In this document: positions 38,018 to 45,795 of the stretch, piece after piece | Layout: every line of letters starts with the position of its first letter | How positions within the stretch are numbered: the first letter of the stretch is position 1 | DNA from: Mesorhizobium norvegicum | Lineage (GTDB): Bacteria > Pseudomonadota > Alphaproteobacteria > Rhizobiales > Rhizobiaceae | Assembly: GCF_004919685.1 (NCBI RefSeq) | Contig: NZ_SMYZ01000019.1 | Coordinates: 17,388 to 81,387 of the forward strand | DNA length: 64,000 nt | Direction of reading: 5' to 3' | Notes under the pieces: model-generated | Told to the model about the DNA's origin: nothing | Databases searched by the model: none | The model's input: only the letters and a program-made list of their open reading frames with translations | Position numbers and translations under genes: made by a program

Positions 38018-39355
38018 ATGATCCGCAATCTTCTAGCCACGACCGCACTCGCAACGCTGATCGCGACCGCAGTCCATGCGCAGAACGCGACAACGCCGGC
38101 ACCAGCGGACGCGCCTGCCGTTCAGGAGCCTGCCGCCGCCGCTCCCCTGCCGCGCGCCGAGGGCAGCATTGTCACCAATATCATCGGTGAGTCTGTCTAC
38201 AACGGCACCGGCGACGATGCCGAGAGCATCGGCAAGGTCAGCGACGTCGTCTTCGACAAGGACGGCCAGGCGAAATCCGTCGTCATCGGCGTCGGCGGCT
38301 TCCTGGGTGTCGGGGCGAAGAACGTCGCTTTCGACTATGACAAGCTGCAATGGGCCGAGAAGAACGGCGACCGCTGGCTGGTCGCCCCGACGACCAGGGA
38401 CGAGCTGACGGCGCATCCGGAGTTCGACAGCAAGCCTTATGGTCCGGCCCCAGCACCTGCCGCATCGACCGATGCAGCCGCTCCGACGGCGCCCGCAACG
38501 ACGGACACCGCGCAGAAGCCTGTCGACCTGAATGCCGCGCCGGCGGAACCCGTGAAGCGCGCCGACGGCAACCTCGCCACCAACATCATCGGCGAAACCG
38601 TCTACAACGGCACCAGCGATGACGCGCAGAACATCGGCAGCGTCAACGACATCGTTCTGACCAGGGAAGGCAAGGCCGAGTCGCTGGTCATCGGAGTCGG
38701 CGGTTTCCTTGGCCTCGGCGCCAAGAATGTCGCCTATGATTTCTCCAAGGCGCAGTGGGCGGAGAAGAACGGCGACCGCTGGCTGGTGGCCCAGACCACC
38801 AAGGAAGAGCTGCAGGCGCAGCCGGATTTCAACCGCAAGGCCTATGATCCGGTGCCGGCAACGATGGCTTCCAACGAGCCGGCGGCAACCGCTCCGGCCG
38901 CCGTGCCATCCGACACGACGGCTCCCGCTGTCGCGCCAGTGGACAACACGGCAGCGGCTCCGGCGGCCCCTGATGCCTCGGCTCCCGACCAGACGCAGAC
39001 GGCAGCTATCGACAAGTCGACGCTGACGGAAATGCCGGTTGGCGAGATACGTGCCGACGATCTGAAGGGCACCGCTGTCTACGGCGCCAACGACGCCAAG
39101 GTCGGCGAGATCGGCGATGTCGTGCTGACGCCCGACAACAAGACCGACGCGGTGATCGTCGATGTCGGCGGCTTCCTCGGCATTGGCGAAAAGGAAGTCG
39201 CGGTCGGCGTGGATAATCTCAAATTCATGACCGACAAGGACGGCAAGAAGTACCTGTACACGACCTTCACCAAGGAACAGCTCGAGGCGCAAACCGCCTA
39301 TGACAAGGGCAGTTATGCGGAGAAGCGGGACCAGCAGCGCTTGATTGTGAAGTAG
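38018..39355 (+). CDS. exported protein with three PRC-barrel domains
   Basis: A 445-residue protein with a signal peptide of about 21 residues (ending VHA). Three PRC-barrel modules (about 46-125, 181-260 and 340-430) are separated by Ala/Pro/Thr-rich linkers. Modules 1 and 2 are nearly alike (VVIGVGGFLGVGAKNVAFD and LVIGVGGFLGLGAKNVAYD, both with WAEKNGDRWLVA). PRC-barrel proteins bind partners or surfaces; three in one exported chain suggests a scaffold in the envelope. It has an EcfG promoter, and a terminator hairpin follows. Confidence 0.9.
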   Translation: MIRNLLATTALATLIATAVHAQNATTPAPADAPAVQEPAAAAPLPRAEGSIVTNIIGESVYNGTGDDAESIGKVSDVVFDKDGQAKSVVIGVGGFLGVGAKNVAFDYDKLQWAEKNGDRWLVAPTTRDELTAHPEFDSKPYGPAPAPAASTDAAAPTAPATTDTAQKPVDLNAAPAEPVKRADGNLATNIIGETVYNGTSDDAQNIGSVNDIVLTREGKAESLVIGVGGFLGLGAKNVAYDFSKAQWAEKNGDRWLVAQTTKEELQAQPDFNRKAYDPVPATMASNEPAATAPAAVPSDTTAPAVAPVDNTAAAPAAPDASAPDQTQTAAIDKSTLTEMPVGEIRADDLKGTAVYGANDAKVGEIGDVVLTPDNKTDAVIVDVGGFLGIGEKEVAVGVDNLKFMTDKDGKKYLYTTFTKEQLEAQTAYDKGSYAEKRDQQRLIVK

Positions 39356-39363
39356 GGCAGTAG

Positions 39364-39410
39364 GGCAGTAGGGTTGGACCGTCGTCGAACCGGTTCGGTT
39401 CCCTACTGCC
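39364..39410. terminator. hairpin between convergent genes
   Basis: GGCAGTAGGG (39364-39373) pairs perfectly with CCCTACTGCC (39401-39410) around a 27-nt loop. A second GGGCAGT copy lies just before it. It probably terminates the PRC-barrel transcript and perhaps the convergent sulfatase gene. Confidence 0.6.
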
Positions 39411-41012
39411 TTATTCGCGTACTGCCCTAGCGACATGGCCGACAACACCGTGCTCCGTCAGCTCTGCCAACGCCAACGACTGGTCGAGATGTTCGGCCCG
39501 CCAGGCGAGAAGCCGTTCGGCGAACTCCAGCCGCGCGGCGAGATAAGCCGGGTGCTTGGCCAGGTTGTTCAATTCACCCGGATCTGTTTCCAGGGCGAAC
39601 AGCAGTGGCGGCAGGTTGCCGCCGAAATGCACATATTTGAATTTTTCCGTGCGGATCACAGCGAGGTTGCACTGCCGCGAGCCGATGCTGAAATGCGCTT
39701 CGGCATCGCCCCCGGCAATCGAGCGGAAGTCGAACTCCCAATGGGCGGCATCGCGCCATGACGCAGGAATTCCACCGCTCAGGAATGGCTTCAGCGAATA
39801 GCCATCGAGATGTGGTGCGGGGTCTTCGCCAAGCAGGTCGAGAAGCGTCGGCACAATATCCACCGCTTCGGTGAAGCGATCGACGCTGCCGCCGGCCGCC
39901 TTGCGGTGGCTGGGATCGCGGATGATCAGCGGAATGTGGTAGCTGCCGTCGAAGTAGCCGCCCTTGCCCAGCATGAAATGGTCGCCCATTATCTCGGCGT
40001 GATCTGACGTCAGCACGATGATGGTGTCGTCCCACGCGCCCGCGTCCTTGACTGCTTGCCAGACGCGGCCGAGCTGCGCGTCGACCTCGGAGATCATGCC
40101 GTAATAGATCGCGCGGATGCGGCGGAAGTCGTCGTCGCTCCAGTCGTGCACCTTGCCACCGGCGTCGGGACGGAACCTGGCCTGCTTCTGTCGGCCAATG
40201 TCATAGGCGAGGTAGGGATGGCTTTCCGCCTCTTCCTGCCAGCTTGCCGCGCGCCGGAAGGCCGGGCCATCGGCAGGTTGATACATCGTGTTGTAGGGTT
40301 CCGGCACAATGAAGGGCGGGTGCGGGCTGATGAAGGAAAGATGCGCGAACCATGGCGCGGCGTCGTCCTGCTCGCCAAGCCAGCGCGTGAATTCGCCGGT
40401 CAGGAAGGCGGCCGGAGTCTCGTCGCTGGAATAGACGGGCGGTGCATTGCTGACAGCGCCGGCCTTGTCGCCGTTCACCGGTCGATGGATGTCGGGAGAT
40501 CCGGCGCTGGTGTCGATACCCCTCTGCTTCAGCCAGGACAGCCACTGTTTCTGATGTTCGGGCAGCAACTGGCGCACCGTAAAGCCCGGCAGCACGCCCT
40601 CATAGCTTTGCAGCCGCGGGTCGCCCGGCGCCAGCAGGCGCGGGTCGAGCGAGACGTCGGTGTAGCCGAACAGCGTCGGATCATAGCCCAAACCGCGCGC
40701 GTGCAGCGCGATGTTGCCGTGACGGGCGTCGAGCGGCGTGCCATTGCGGCAGACGCGGTTATTCATCTGGTAGAGGCCGGTGTAGAGACAGGCGCGGGCC
40801 GGCGAGCAGGGCGCCGCGCCGCCATAGTGCCGCTTGAACAGCACACCCTCTGCGGCCAGTGCGTCGGCATTCGGCGTCTTCACAACCGGATGGCCCGCAG
40901 ACGACAAACAATCGCCGCGCCACTGGTCGCATGTGATCAGCAGAATATTAGGCCGCCTGGTTTTTCCAATCACGCGCGATACCTTGTCCTGGAATGGTCG
41001 AACGCCGCTCAT
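39411..41012 (-). CDS. sulfatase / phosphonate monoester hydrolase-type enzyme
   Basis: A 533-residue alkaline-phosphatase-superfamily hydrolase. The metal-site Asp is in NILLITCDQWRGD. The formylglycine motif CSPAR (in APCSPARACLYTGLYQMNNR) follows the C-x-P-x-R rule, so the Cys should be converted to formylglycine. Further metal and active-site motifs are HLSFISPHPPFIVPEPYNTM, LTSDHAEIMGDH and LGKGGYFDGSYHIPL. The overall sequence closely resembles rhizobial phosphonate monoester hydrolases (about 510-550 residues). The substrate may be a phosphonate or phosphate ester rather than a sulfate ester. The ATG at 41012 is chosen; upstream an in-frame TTG exists. Confidence 0.87.
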   Translation of the reverse strand: MSGVRPFQDKVSRVIGKTRRPNILLITCDQWRGDCLSSAGHPVVKTPNADALAAEGVLFKRHYGGAAPCSPARACLYTGLYQMNNRVCRNGTPLDARHGNIALHARGLGYDPTLFGYTDVSLDPRLLAPGDPRLQSYEGVLPGFTVRQLLPEHQKQWLSWLKQRGIDTSAGSPDIHRPVNGDKAGAVSNAPPVYSSDETPAAFLTGEFTRWLGEQDDAAPWFAHLSFISPHPPFIVPEPYNTMYQPADGPAFRRAASWQEEAESHPYLAYDIGRQKQARFRPDAGGKVHDWSDDDFRRIRAIYYGMISEVDAQLGRVWQAVKDAGAWDDTIIVLTSDHAEIMGDHFMLGKGGYFDGSYHIPLIIRDPSHRKAAGGSVDRFTEAVDIVPTLLDLLGEDPAPHLDGYSLKPFLSGGIPASWRDAAHWEFDFRSIAGGDAEAHFSIGSRQCNLAVIRTEKFKYVHFGGNLPPLLFALETDPGELNNLAKHPAYLAARLEFAERLLAWRAEHLDQSLALAELTEHGVVGHVARAVRE

Positions 41013-41059
41013 GGAACCGAATTCTGGTGCCGGCGCAAGCCTGTCTTGGGGGTCAATTG

Positions 41060-41086
41060 GTGAACAAACTTCTTTCAATTGTTCAC
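41060..41086. promoter_or_regulatory. inverted repeat, possible operator
   Basis: GTGAACAA (41060-41067) and TTGTTCAC (41079-41086) are perfect inverted arms with an 11-nt spacer. They lie between the divergent sulfatase and ring-cleaving dioxygenase genes. A redox- or MarR-type regulator may bind here; none is encoded adjacent. Confidence 0.5.
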
Positions 41087-41199
41087 TTTTACAGCACAGT
41101 CCATTCTGTGTTTGCCGCCTTTGCCCAAAGCGGTCGCGTCCTCATATTGGCGTGGACAGCGGCGAGAGCCGCACAAGCACCAACGGAAGGAGCAAGACA

Positions 41200-42132
41200 A
41201 TGCTCGACCAGATCAAAGGCCTGCATCACGTCACGTCGATGGCGAGGGATGCCCGCCAGAACAATGAGTTCTTCACCAAAAAGCTCGGCCAGCGCCGGGT
41301 CAAGAAGACCGTCAATTTCGACGCGCCTGATGTCTACCACCTCTATTACGGCGACGAGGCCGGGACGCCCGGTTCGGTGATGACCTATTTTCCGTTCCCC
41401 GACATCGGCAAGGGCCGGCATGGCGTCGGCGAAGTCGGCACCACGGTCTACTCGGTGCCGGAAGGCACGCTCGCATACTGGGAAAAGCGTTTTGCCGATG
41501 AGGGCGTCACCGGCCTGTCGCGCGAAGAGACATTCGGCGAGAAGCGTCTGGCCTTTGCCGGACCGGATGGCGACGGTTTCGCGCTGGTCGAGGACAAGGC
41601 TGACGGCAGAGCGCCATGGGCGAAAGGCGGCGTCCCTGTTGATGAGGCGATCCGCGGCTTTCATTCCGTGTCGCTCCGGTTGAAGGATGGCGGTGCCACT
41701 GAGGAGCTGCTGAAGTTCATGGGCTATGAGGAAGTCGCCAAGTCCGGCAATGTCAGGCGGCTCGCCTTGAAGAACGGCAACGGCGCCGATGTCGTCGATA
41801 TCGAATCGCTGCCGACCGCGGCCTTCGCCGATCTCGGCGCCGGCTCCGTCCATCACGTCGCCTTCGCCGTCGAGAACCGCGCCAAGCAGCTCGAAGTGCG
41901 CAAGGCGTTGATGGATACCGGCTATGGCGTGACGCCGGTGATCGACCGCGACTATTTCTGGGCGATCTATTTCCGCACGCCGGGCGGCGTGCTGTTCGAA
42001 GTCGCCACCAACGAGCCGGGTTTCGATCGCGATGAGGACACCGCTCATCTCGGCGAGGCGCTGAAGCTGCCGACGCAGCATCAGCACCTGCGGCCCTATC
42101 TCGAACAGCATCTGCAGAAGCTGGAAGGCTGA
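41200..42132 (+). CDS. ring-cleaving dioxygenase (MhqO-like, VOC family)
   Basis: A 310-residue protein with two VOC modules. Metal ligands are expected from His in IKGLHHVT at the N-terminus, from His in SVHHVAFAVENR in the second half and from the acidic residue in GGVLFEVATNEPG. This family opens aromatic or hydroquinone rings and is induced by quinone stress in several bacteria. GGAAGGAGC precedes the ATG at 41200. The next gene follows 4 nt later, giving an mhqO-mhqD-like pair. Confidence 0.88.
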   Translation: MLDQIKGLHHVTSMARDARQNNEFFTKKLGQRRVKKTVNFDAPDVYHLYYGDEAGTPGSVMTYFPFPDIGKGRHGVGEVGTTVYSVPEGTLAYWEKRFADEGVTGLSREETFGEKRLAFAGPDGDGFALVEDKADGRAPWAKGGVPVDEAIRGFHSVSLRLKDGGATEELLKFMGYEEVAKSGNVRRLALKNGNGADVVDIESLPTAAFADLGAGSVHHVAFAVENRAKQLEVRKALMDTGYGVTPVIDRDYFWAIYFRTPGGVLFEVATNEPGFDRDEDTAHLGEALKLPTQHQHLRPYLEQHLQKLEG

Positions 42133-42136
42133 GGCC

Positions 42137-42757
42137 ATGAGCAAGGACGCTTACATCCACAAGCTGCTGCCCGGTTCGTCGGGCGGTCCGCTGCTGTTCA
42201 TGTTCCATGGCACGGGGGCCGATGAGAACCAGCTTCTATCGCTGGGGCGCGATCTCGCGCCCCAGGCAACCATCATCTCGCCGCGCGGCGATGTGTCTGA
42301 ACATGGTGCGGCGCGCTTCTTTCGCCGCACCGGCGAGGGCGTCTACGACATGGACGATCTGACACGGGCGACGGACAAGATGGCGGGCTTCGTCAAGGCC
42401 CATGTCGAGGCGGCGAAGCCGTCGGTCGTGCTGGGTCTCGGCTATTCCAACGGCGCCAACATCCTGGCCTCGGTGGTGTTTGCGGCACCAGCGCTGCTCG
42501 ATGCCTCGGTGCTGATGCATCCGCTGATTCCGTTCGAACCGAAGGTGAAGGGCAGTCTCGCCGGCCGCCATATTCTGCTGACCGCCGGCAAGCGCGATCC
42601 GATCTGCCCGCCGAACCTGACGACGCGGCTCGAAGCCTATTTGCGTGCCGACGGCGCCGATGTCACAGTGGAATGGCATGAAGGCGGGCACGAGGTGCGG
42701 CCAAACGAGATCGAGGCGGCGCGGCGGTTCTTTGCCGGTGCTGCCCAAGGAGTATAG
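42137..42757 (+). CDS. alpha/beta hydrolase (MhqD/carboxylesterase-like)
   Basis: A 206-residue serine hydrolase. The nucleophile is Ser104 in GLGYSNGANI. The HG oxyanion motif is MFHGTGADENQLLSLGRDLA, and the catalytic Asp and His lie in TAGKRDPICPP and EWHEGGHEV. It is co-transcribed with the dioxygenase, the arrangement seen in quinone-detoxification operons. Confidence 0.88.
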   Translation: MSKDAYIHKLLPGSSGGPLLFMFHGTGADENQLLSLGRDLAPQATIISPRGDVSEHGAARFFRRTGEGVYDMDDLTRATDKMAGFVKAHVEAAKPSVVLGLGYSNGANILASVVFAAPALLDASVLMHPLIPFEPKVKGSLAGRHILLTAGKRDPICPPNLTTRLEAYLRADGADVTVEWHEGGHEVRPNEIEAARRFFAGAAQGV

Positions 42758-42759
42758 CG

Positions 42760-43059
42760 ATGCCTGACCAACTGCCTGAGATCGAACTTGAAGATCGTGG
42801 TTCCAAGGGTCGCTATGTCCTGCGCGGACCCGGTGGCGCCGAGGCCGAGATGACCTTCACCAAGATCGGCGAGCACCAGATCATCATCGACCATACCGAG
42901 GTGCCGGACGCATTTCGCGGCCAGGGTGCCGGGCTTCGGCTCGTCACCCGCGCCGTCGAGGATGCGCGCGCGGCAGGCAAGAAGATCATCCCGCTCTGCC
43001 CCTTCGCCAACGCCCAGTTCCGCCGCCATCAGGAATGGGCCGACGTGCTGAAGCAATAG
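42760..43059 (+). CDS. small GNAT-family N-acetyltransferase (YjdJ-like)
   Basis: A 99-residue single-domain GNAT protein. The acetyl-CoA site is visible in VPDAFRGQGAGLRLVTRAVE, followed by IIPLCPFANAQFRRHQEW, the signature of the short YjdJ/Gcn5-like group. It begins 2 nt after the hydrolase gene, so the three genes form one operon. Substrate unknown. Confidence 0.88.
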   Translation: MPDQLPEIELEDRGSKGRYVLRGPGGAEAEMTFTKIGEHQIIIDHTEVPDAFRGQGAGLRLVTRAVEDARAAGKKIIPLCPFANAQFRRHQEWADVLKQ

Positions 43060-43201
43060 GATTTCGTCGCTCGGAAACGGCGCGGCAAGCGGCTGCCACC
43101 CCATCGGGATGGCTTTGGCATTTGCGCGGGTGGCGCATCCTGCCTAAGTAGATATGGTGTATCTCAGCCCCTTGCCGACAAACGAACCGAATGATCCCCC
43201 T

Positions 43202-44260
43202 ATGACCGAAACCGACCTCGTTCCCGTCTTCGACGGCCACAACGATACGTTGCTCAGACTCTACCAGTCGAAAGACACGGACGTCGAAAAGCTGTTCATC
43301 GAGGGGAAATCGGGCGGCCATATCGACCTGCCGCGCGCGAAGGCCGGCGGCTTTGCCGGCGGCATGTTCGCCATCTTCCCGCCGCCTGTCGAGAAATCCA
43401 GGCGCAGCGCCGTTCCGCTGGCGCCGAGCGCTGCCGAGCCGCTGCCGCCCGAGGTTCCGCGCAATGACGCGCTGACCTCGACGATCGCGATGGCCTCGAT
43501 CCTGTTTAGGCTGGAACGAGCCGGAGCGCTCACCGTCTGCCGCAGTGCCGGCGATGTGCGCAACGCCATGGCGCAGGGTTCGATCGCTGCGGTGTTCCAT
43601 ATCGAAGGGGTTGAGGCGATCGATCCCGAGCTTACCATGCTCGACGTGCTGCATGCCGCCGGCCTGCGCTCGCTCGGCATCGTCTGGAGCCGGCCGAATG
43701 CTTTCGGCCACGGCGTGCCGTTCCGCTTTCCGTCCTCGCCCGACACCGGGCCCGGCCTGACCGATGCGGGCAAGGCGCTGGTCAAGGCCTGCAACCAGTT
43801 GAAGATCATGATTGATCTCTCGCATCTCAACGAGAAGGGTTTTCGCGACGTCGCCACGCTCAGCGATGCGCCGCTGGTCGCCACCCATTCCAACGTGCAT
43901 GCGATCTGCGGCCATTCGCGCAATCTCACCGACTGGCAGCTCGGCGCGATCCGCGAGTCAGGCGGCATGGTCGGGCTGAACTTCGCCACCGGCTTCCTGC
44001 GCGAGGACGGCCGCATGAATGCCGACACCAGCCTCGACATCATGGTGCGCCATGTCGATTCGCTGCTGCAGGCTTTGGGTGAAGACGGTGTCGGCCTCGG
44101 CTCCGATTTCGACGGCGCCATGATCCCGGCCGTCATCGGCGACGTCGCCGGCCTGCCGAAGCTGATCGATGCCTTGGCGGCGCGTGGCTTCGGCCGCGCG
44201 CTGATCGAAAAGATCGCCTATCGCAACTGGCTCAATATGCTGGAAAAGACGATTGGGTAG
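43202..44260 (+). CDS. membrane dipeptidase (peptidase M19)
   Basis: A 352-residue zinc-dependent dipeptidase of the renal dipeptidase family. Metal ligands appear in FDGHND, HIEGVEAI, DLSHLNEKG and ATHSNVHAICGHSRNL, and the end motif is GLGSDFDGAMIP. It probably cleaves dipeptides, possibly those from cell wall or from modified amino-acid derivatives. The ATG at 43202 is chosen for agreement with the family N-terminus; an in-frame ATG at 43154 is also possible. Confidence 0.88.
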   Translation: MTETDLVPVFDGHNDTLLRLYQSKDTDVEKLFIEGKSGGHIDLPRAKAGGFAGGMFAIFPPPVEKSRRSAVPLAPSAAEPLPPEVPRNDALTSTIAMASILFRLERAGALTVCRSAGDVRNAMAQGSIAAVFHIEGVEAIDPELTMLDVLHAAGLRSLGIVWSRPNAFGHGVPFRFPSSPDTGPGLTDAGKALVKACNQLKIMIDLSHLNEKGFRDVATLSDAPLVATHSNVHAICGHSRNLTDWQLGAIRESGGMVGLNFATGFLREDGRMNADTSLDIMVRHVDSLLQALGEDGVGLGSDFDGAMIPAVIGDVAGLPKLIDALAARGFGRALIEKIAYRNWLNMLEKTIG

Positions 44261-44272
44261 ACCCAGGTCGCA

Positions 44273-44530
44273 CTAGACACCCATACGCTTCAGCCAGTCC
44301 TTGCCGACACCGCGATCGCGGATGATCGGCAGCGGATCTTCCGAATCGAGCCGCGCGCAGATGCGGTAGACCTCGAGCGTCTCGGAGGTCATCTCGTCGC
44401 GTTTGTAGAAGAACATGGCGGCGGCATAGCGCGTGCGGCCCGACCATTTTTCGCCGAGCGGCGTGTTGACCAGCTCCCACTGCTCGGCTGCTTCCCCATC
44501 TTCTTGCTGCTTGTCGGCTTCGTCCGTCAT
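44273..44530 (-). CDS. small hypothetical protein in the oxidoreductase operon
   Basis: An 85-residue acidic protein (MTDEADKQQEDGEAAEQWEL then GEKWSGRTRYAAAMFFYKRD and IIRDRGVGKDWLKRMGV). It starts 2 nt after the GcvT-like gene and shares its operon, so it is probably an accessory subunit or regulator. Family unknown. Confidence 0.75.
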   Translation of the reverse strand: MTDEADKQQEDGEAAEQWELVNTPLGEKWSGRTRYAAAMFFYKRDEMTSETLEVYRICARLDSEDPLPIIRDRGVGKDWLKRMGV

Positions 44531-44532
44531 GG

Positions 44533-45792
44533 TCAGAAATCCGCCGGTGGATTGGCGGTGCGGCGGTCGAGCTTGATGAACGGCCGCGCCACCACCTTGG
44601 CCCGCTTCATCAGCTTCTGGTACTGCAGTTCGCGCATGGCGTAGATCTCGACCCAGAGGTCCTCGACCATGGTATCACCGTACGGCCGCGCCAGCGAGGC
44701 GATGGCGATGTTGCGCTTGGCCATCGGTGACCACATGGCGGCGCTGACCAGGCCAACCTCTTGGGCTTTCCTGTGGTAGACGATGGCGTGTTCGGCCGGG
44801 ATGTTGCCTTCGATCTCCAGCCCGACCAGCACATAGCGCAATTTGCGTTTCGCTCTCGCCTCGAGGATGGCACGGCGGCCGTTGAAATGGCCCTTTTCCA
44901 GGTCGATCATGAAGCCGAGCCCGATCTCGTCAGGCATGCGCAGGCGGTCGGCGCGGATGGCGTGCTCGGCGGTTGTGAAATCCGCATTGGCAACGATCAG
45001 CCCGGCCTCGAGACGGGCGCGGTTGAGCGCGGTGTAGCCGATGGCGCGGATGCCGCGCGGTTCGCCTGATGTCATCAACCGGTCCCACAGGCTCAGCGCC
45101 TTGTCGGCTGGCACGAACAGCTCGTAGCCGAGATCGCCGGTAAAGCCGGTGCGCGAGACGGTGACGGTGCCGCCATCATGCGGGAAATCGGCCAGGTCGA
45201 ATATTTTCAGCTTCTCCACGCCGGCGAAGCCGGCATCGCGCAACACCGCAAAGGATGTCGGGCCTTGCAAGGCGAGGCCTGCAACGGCTTCAGTCTCTTC
45301 CTCAACGATCACATCGAAACCAACGGCGCTGTCGAGCAGCCATGGCAGATGCCGCTCCTGCGAACACAGTCGGAAGTGGCTCGGCGACAGGCGGAACAGT
45401 GTGCCGTCGTCGAGGACAAAGCCTTCGTCGTCGCACCATGCGGTGTAGTGGACACGGCCGGATTTGAGCTTGGTGACATCGCGCAGCGTGACACGATTGA
45501 GCAAGGCTTCGGCGTCGGGCCCCTCGATCCGGTATTTGGTCATCGGCGAAATGTCGAACAGCGCCGCCTGGCTGCGGATGGCGAAGTATTCGAGCTCCTC
45601 GTCCCACAGTGAGTGCGGGGCGCGGTAGCCGGCCCAATTGTACCAGTCCTGGGTTTTGGCCAGCGCGTCGATGCGCGGCTGGAGCGGTGTGCCCAGACGC
45701 AGCGTGCGGAAATGGGATTGGGCGGCGATGCGGGTGGAAACGGCCGCGCCGGCTATCTTTGCAACGGGCTTCTTTCTGGTTGCCTGAGCCAT
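44533..45792 (-). CDS. GcvT-family (aminomethyltransferase-like) folate enzyme
   Basis: A 419-residue protein of the GcvT/DmgdH/DmdA superfamily. The N-terminal half has WDEELEYFAIRSQAALFDIS, with a tetrahydrofolate-binding fold, and the middle contains VTVSRTGFTGDLGYELFVPA. The C-terminal half is a GCV_T_C barrel (about 310-405). Such enzymes transfer a methyl or methylene group from an N-methylated or S-methylated donor to tetrahydrofolate. The operon context with two FAD oxidoreductases suggests demethylation of an N-methylated compound. It is not the glycine-cleavage T protein of a gcvTHP operon, as no H or P protein is adjacent. Confidence 0.87.
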   Translation of the reverse strand: MAQATRKKPVAKIAGAAVSTRIAAQSHFRTLRLGTPLQPRIDALAKTQDWYNWAGYRAPHSLWDEELEYFAIRSQAALFDISPMTKYRIEGPDAEALLNRVTLRDVTKLKSGRVHYTAWCDDEGFVLDDGTLFRLSPSHFRLCSQERHLPWLLDSAVGFDVIVEEETEAVAGLALQGPTSFAVLRDAGFAGVEKLKIFDLADFPHDGGTVTVSRTGFTGDLGYELFVPADKALSLWDRLMTSGEPRGIRAIGYTALNRARLEAGLIVANADFTTAEHAIRADRLRMPDEIGLGFMIDLEKGHFNGRRAILEARAKRKLRYVLVGLEIEGNIPAEHAIVYHRKAQEVGLVSAAMWSPMAKRNIAIASLARPYGDTMVEDLWVEIYAMRELQYQKLMKRAKVVARPFIKLDRRTANPPADF

Positions 45793-45795
45793 GGC

